This document shows, one piece after another, positions 56,838 to 58,277 of a stretch of 58,277 bases of DNA. Position 1 is the first letter of the stretch. Each line of letters opens with the position of its first letter. Both the position numbers and the translations under genes were made by a program. The DNA lies in the NCBI GenBank assembly GCA_964604675.1, contig CAZSAT010000037.1, positions 1 to 58,277 of the forward strand, given 5' to 3'. Origin of the DNA: CAZSAT01 sp964604675 (GTDB lineage: Bacteria; Myxococcota_A; UBA796; CAJQPC01). The notes beneath the pieces are model-generated. The model had not been told where the DNA came from. It searched no databases and saw only the letters and a list, made by a program, of their open reading frames with translations.

Positions 56838-57189
56838 ATGACGCTGGTGCTGCTCACCCTGGCCTGTACGGCGCCCGTCCGCACCCCGACGGAGGCCAGC
56901 GGCGCCACCGGCGACAGCGCCGCCCCGTGCACACCTCAGCCAGGACTCGCAGGTGGGGCTGGACCTGGCCGACGTTCACCCGGCCACCGTGGCGGTGGCG
57001 AGCACGCAGTCGAAGCTCCTGCTGGTGGCGCCGGGCGAGCCCGAGACCAGCTACCTCATGCACAAGATGGACGGCACCCACGCCGACGTGGGCGGCTCCG
57101 GCAGCCTGATGCCCATGGCGAGCACGCCGATCAGCGAGGCCGAGCGGGACATCGTGCGGGCCTGGATCGCCGACGGCGCGCTGCCGTAG
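56838..57189 (+). pseudogene. Frameshifted lipoprotein with cytochrome-c-associated-like C-terminus
   Basis: An N-terminal lipoprotein signal (LVLLTLAC, Cys10) and Thr/Ala-rich linker start at ATG 56838. The continuing frame from about 56953 reads a conserved-looking domain (VAPGEPETSYLMHKMDGTHAD, ending SEAERDIVRAWIADGALP), which resembles the short domain found next to c-type cytochrome or surface-lipoprotein modules. The two parts are in different frames. Removing one C from the CCCC run at 56923-56926 would join them into one protein of about 116 residues. It could be a real inactivation or a base error in the draft; alternatively only the GTG at 56953 is used. Confidence 0.6.
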
Positions 57190-57199
57190 GTGCGGGACG

Positions 57200-58277
57200 T
57201 CAGGGCTTCGACGGCGGCTTCCGCTTCGCCGAGTAGATGGCGGTGTAGAGCCAGCTCGACTCCTGCATGTCCTCCCACGCCAGGCTCTCGAGCCGGCTGG
57301 GGTCCCCGCCGAAGTCGTCGACCAGATCCCAGGCGTAGGGACGCACCTCGAAGGGAAGATCGAAGATCACCCCAGCGGCCTCCTTGGCGATGTCGTCCTT
57401 GCCCCACCAGGTCTGCCACTTGTTCGACAGGAGCGCGAGCTCGCTCGCCGCCGCGCGCGCCTTCTTCATGTTCTGCTCTTCGGCGGCCCACTGATCGGTG
57501 AGTGCCTTCAGCCCCGCCTCGTAGCCTCCCGAGTTGTACGCTTGGGCCACCGCCTCGCTGTAGTAGGTGTGCCCCGGCTGGCTGAGGTTGGCGACGAGCT
57601 TCTTGAGCGAGCCCCGGTTGCGGCTCTCGAACTGGGCCCAGGGACGGTCCTCGTTCTGGTAGAGGAACTGGCGGTTGACGTAGCTGATCGTGTTGGTGCC
57701 GAGCTGCTCCCAGACCATCTCGGTCTTGCCCGCCTTGGCCTCGAGGGTGACCTCGACCGCCTTGGCGTCGAAGTTCCCACCCACCGAGGTCTCGCCGCCC
57801 ACGTAGGCGCGGAAGTACATCAGGTTGTTGGTGCCGTCGTTCTCGCCGTACTGGTGCCAGTTCAGCGTGACGATGACCTTGCGCTCGATGCCGAACTTCG
57901 CCTGGCTCTTGCCGGCGGCGTGGTACGCGTCGTTGGCGACCTTCTCGAACATCTTGTAGTTCAGGCCCTTGAGCGTGCTGCCCGGCGTGAGCTTCTCGAT
58001 GGCGGCGAAGGTGTTCAGGATGGCGTCCTGCACGGCCGCTCGGGGCGCGTGGGGCTTGCCGAACCTCTTCTCGAAGATCGAGGTGGGCAGCTCGATGTCG
58101 ACGGTGTGCTCGACGAAGGTGCCGTTGGCGTGCTGGAAGGGGCTGCCGGTGGTCCAGCTCTTGTCGTACTCGTAGCGGGCGGTCACCTCGCGGCCCTTGA
58201 TGGGCACCGTGAGCTCCGCGGTGCCGATCTTGTGGTCCACGACGCTGTGGAGGTCGATCTCCTCGCCCTTGAGCTCG
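57200..58277 (-). CDS. Uncharacterised protein, 5' end outside the window
   Basis: The frame is open to the right edge, so the start is missing; the first in-window start codon is GTG at 58240 (346 residues). The visible part is rich in beta strands at first (IGTAELTVPIKGREVTARYE) and more helical towards the C-terminus (EEQNMKKARAAASELALLS). No signal, membrane segment or family can be recognised. It ends 10 bp from the convergent frameshifted lipoprotein. Confidence 0.7.
   Translation of the reverse strand, partial: ELKGEEIDLHSVVDHKIGTAELTVPIKGREVTARYEYDKSWTTGSPFQHANGTFVEHTVDIELPTSIFEKRFGKPHAPRAAVQDAILNTFAAIEKLTPGSTLKGLNYKMFEKVANDAYHAAGKSQAKFGIERKVIVTLNWHQYGENDGTNNLMYFRAYVGGETSVGGNFDAKAVEVTLEAKAGKTEMVWEQLGTNTISYVNRQFLYQNEDRPWAQFESRNRGSLKKLVANLSQPGHTYYSEAVAQAYNSGGYEAGLKALTDQWAAEEQNMKKARAAASELALLSNKWQTWWGKDDIAKEAAGVIFDLPFEVRPYAWDLVDDFGGDPSRLESLAWEDMQESSWLYTAIYSAKRKPPSKP

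Overview
This is a gene-dense, very GC-rich draft-assembly scaffold (a run of exactly 100 N at 54624-54723). It has no tRNA, rRNA, CRISPR array, phage or recognisable transposase. Eukaryote-type Ser/Thr kinases, several Asp/Thr-rich lipoproteins, FG-GAP and fibrinogen-like surface proteins, a CyaY frataxin, the ClpS/ClpA/Aat N-degron set and SucA/SucB point to a Gram-negative of the Myxococcota/'deltaproteobacterial' type. That placement is an inference from gene content, not a phylogeny. Start codons are often GTG or TTG behind GGGAG-like ribosome binding sites, and neighbouring genes are often coupled by 4-8 bp overlaps.

Layout. 1-6.4 kb: MaoC-like hydratase, membrane Ser/Thr kinase, endonuclease III, divergent clpS-clpA, and a TANGO2/NRDE protein. 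6.4-6.55 kb: first copy of a 155-bp six-hairpin repeat. 6.6-14.4 kb: lipoprotein, an FAD oxidase/iron-sulfur protein/M20 peptidase operon, two membrane-anchored proteins of unknown role, and an M18 aminopeptidase. 14.5-16.5 kb: purB, then a 607-bp gene-free interval with a promoter-like element, a 15-codon ORF with an ideal ribosome binding site and a long terminator hairpin. 16.5-24.8 kb: an operon of two GTPases with GKD P-loops plus a PDZ protein, a zinc-ribbon/TPR protein, a rhomboid, a LETM1-like/EF-hand/GYF_2-like protein and an AlkC-like DNA repair protein. 24.8-29.2 kb: sucA-sucB and divergent cyaY. 29.2-33.2 kb: surface lipoproteins and a sulfatase-fold lipoprotein. 33.18-33.33 kb: second repeat copy, inverted. 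33.3-40.2 kb: a seven-gene minus-strand run (M50 protease, aat, ettA, YndJ-like, small membrane protein, DUF4870, His-rich EamA transporter). 40.2-49.3 kb: MATE transporter, an APH-fold protein lacking its catalytic Asp, lipoproteins, aminotransferase, nuclease-like protein, pseudouridine synthase, GAF protein, two tandem fibrinogen-like lipoproteins and a DUF4863 protein. 49.3-58.3 kb: acyl-CoA ligase, a kinase-ATPase-TPR giant whose stop codon lies at the edge of a 21-bp tandem array interrupted by the assembly gap, a secreted PLC/P1-nuclease-fold enzyme, an exported rhodanese, a frameshifted lipoprotein and a partial unknown gene.

Most genes are housekeeping or cell-envelope functions. ClpS, ClpA and Aat together supply the adaptor, unfoldase and Leu/Phe-transferase of the bacterial N-degron pathway. 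The strongest candidates for something undescribed are the CTAG-bounded six-hairpin repeat, whose second copy supplies the stop codons of both flanking genes; the paired GKD GTPases; and the orphan interval after purB.
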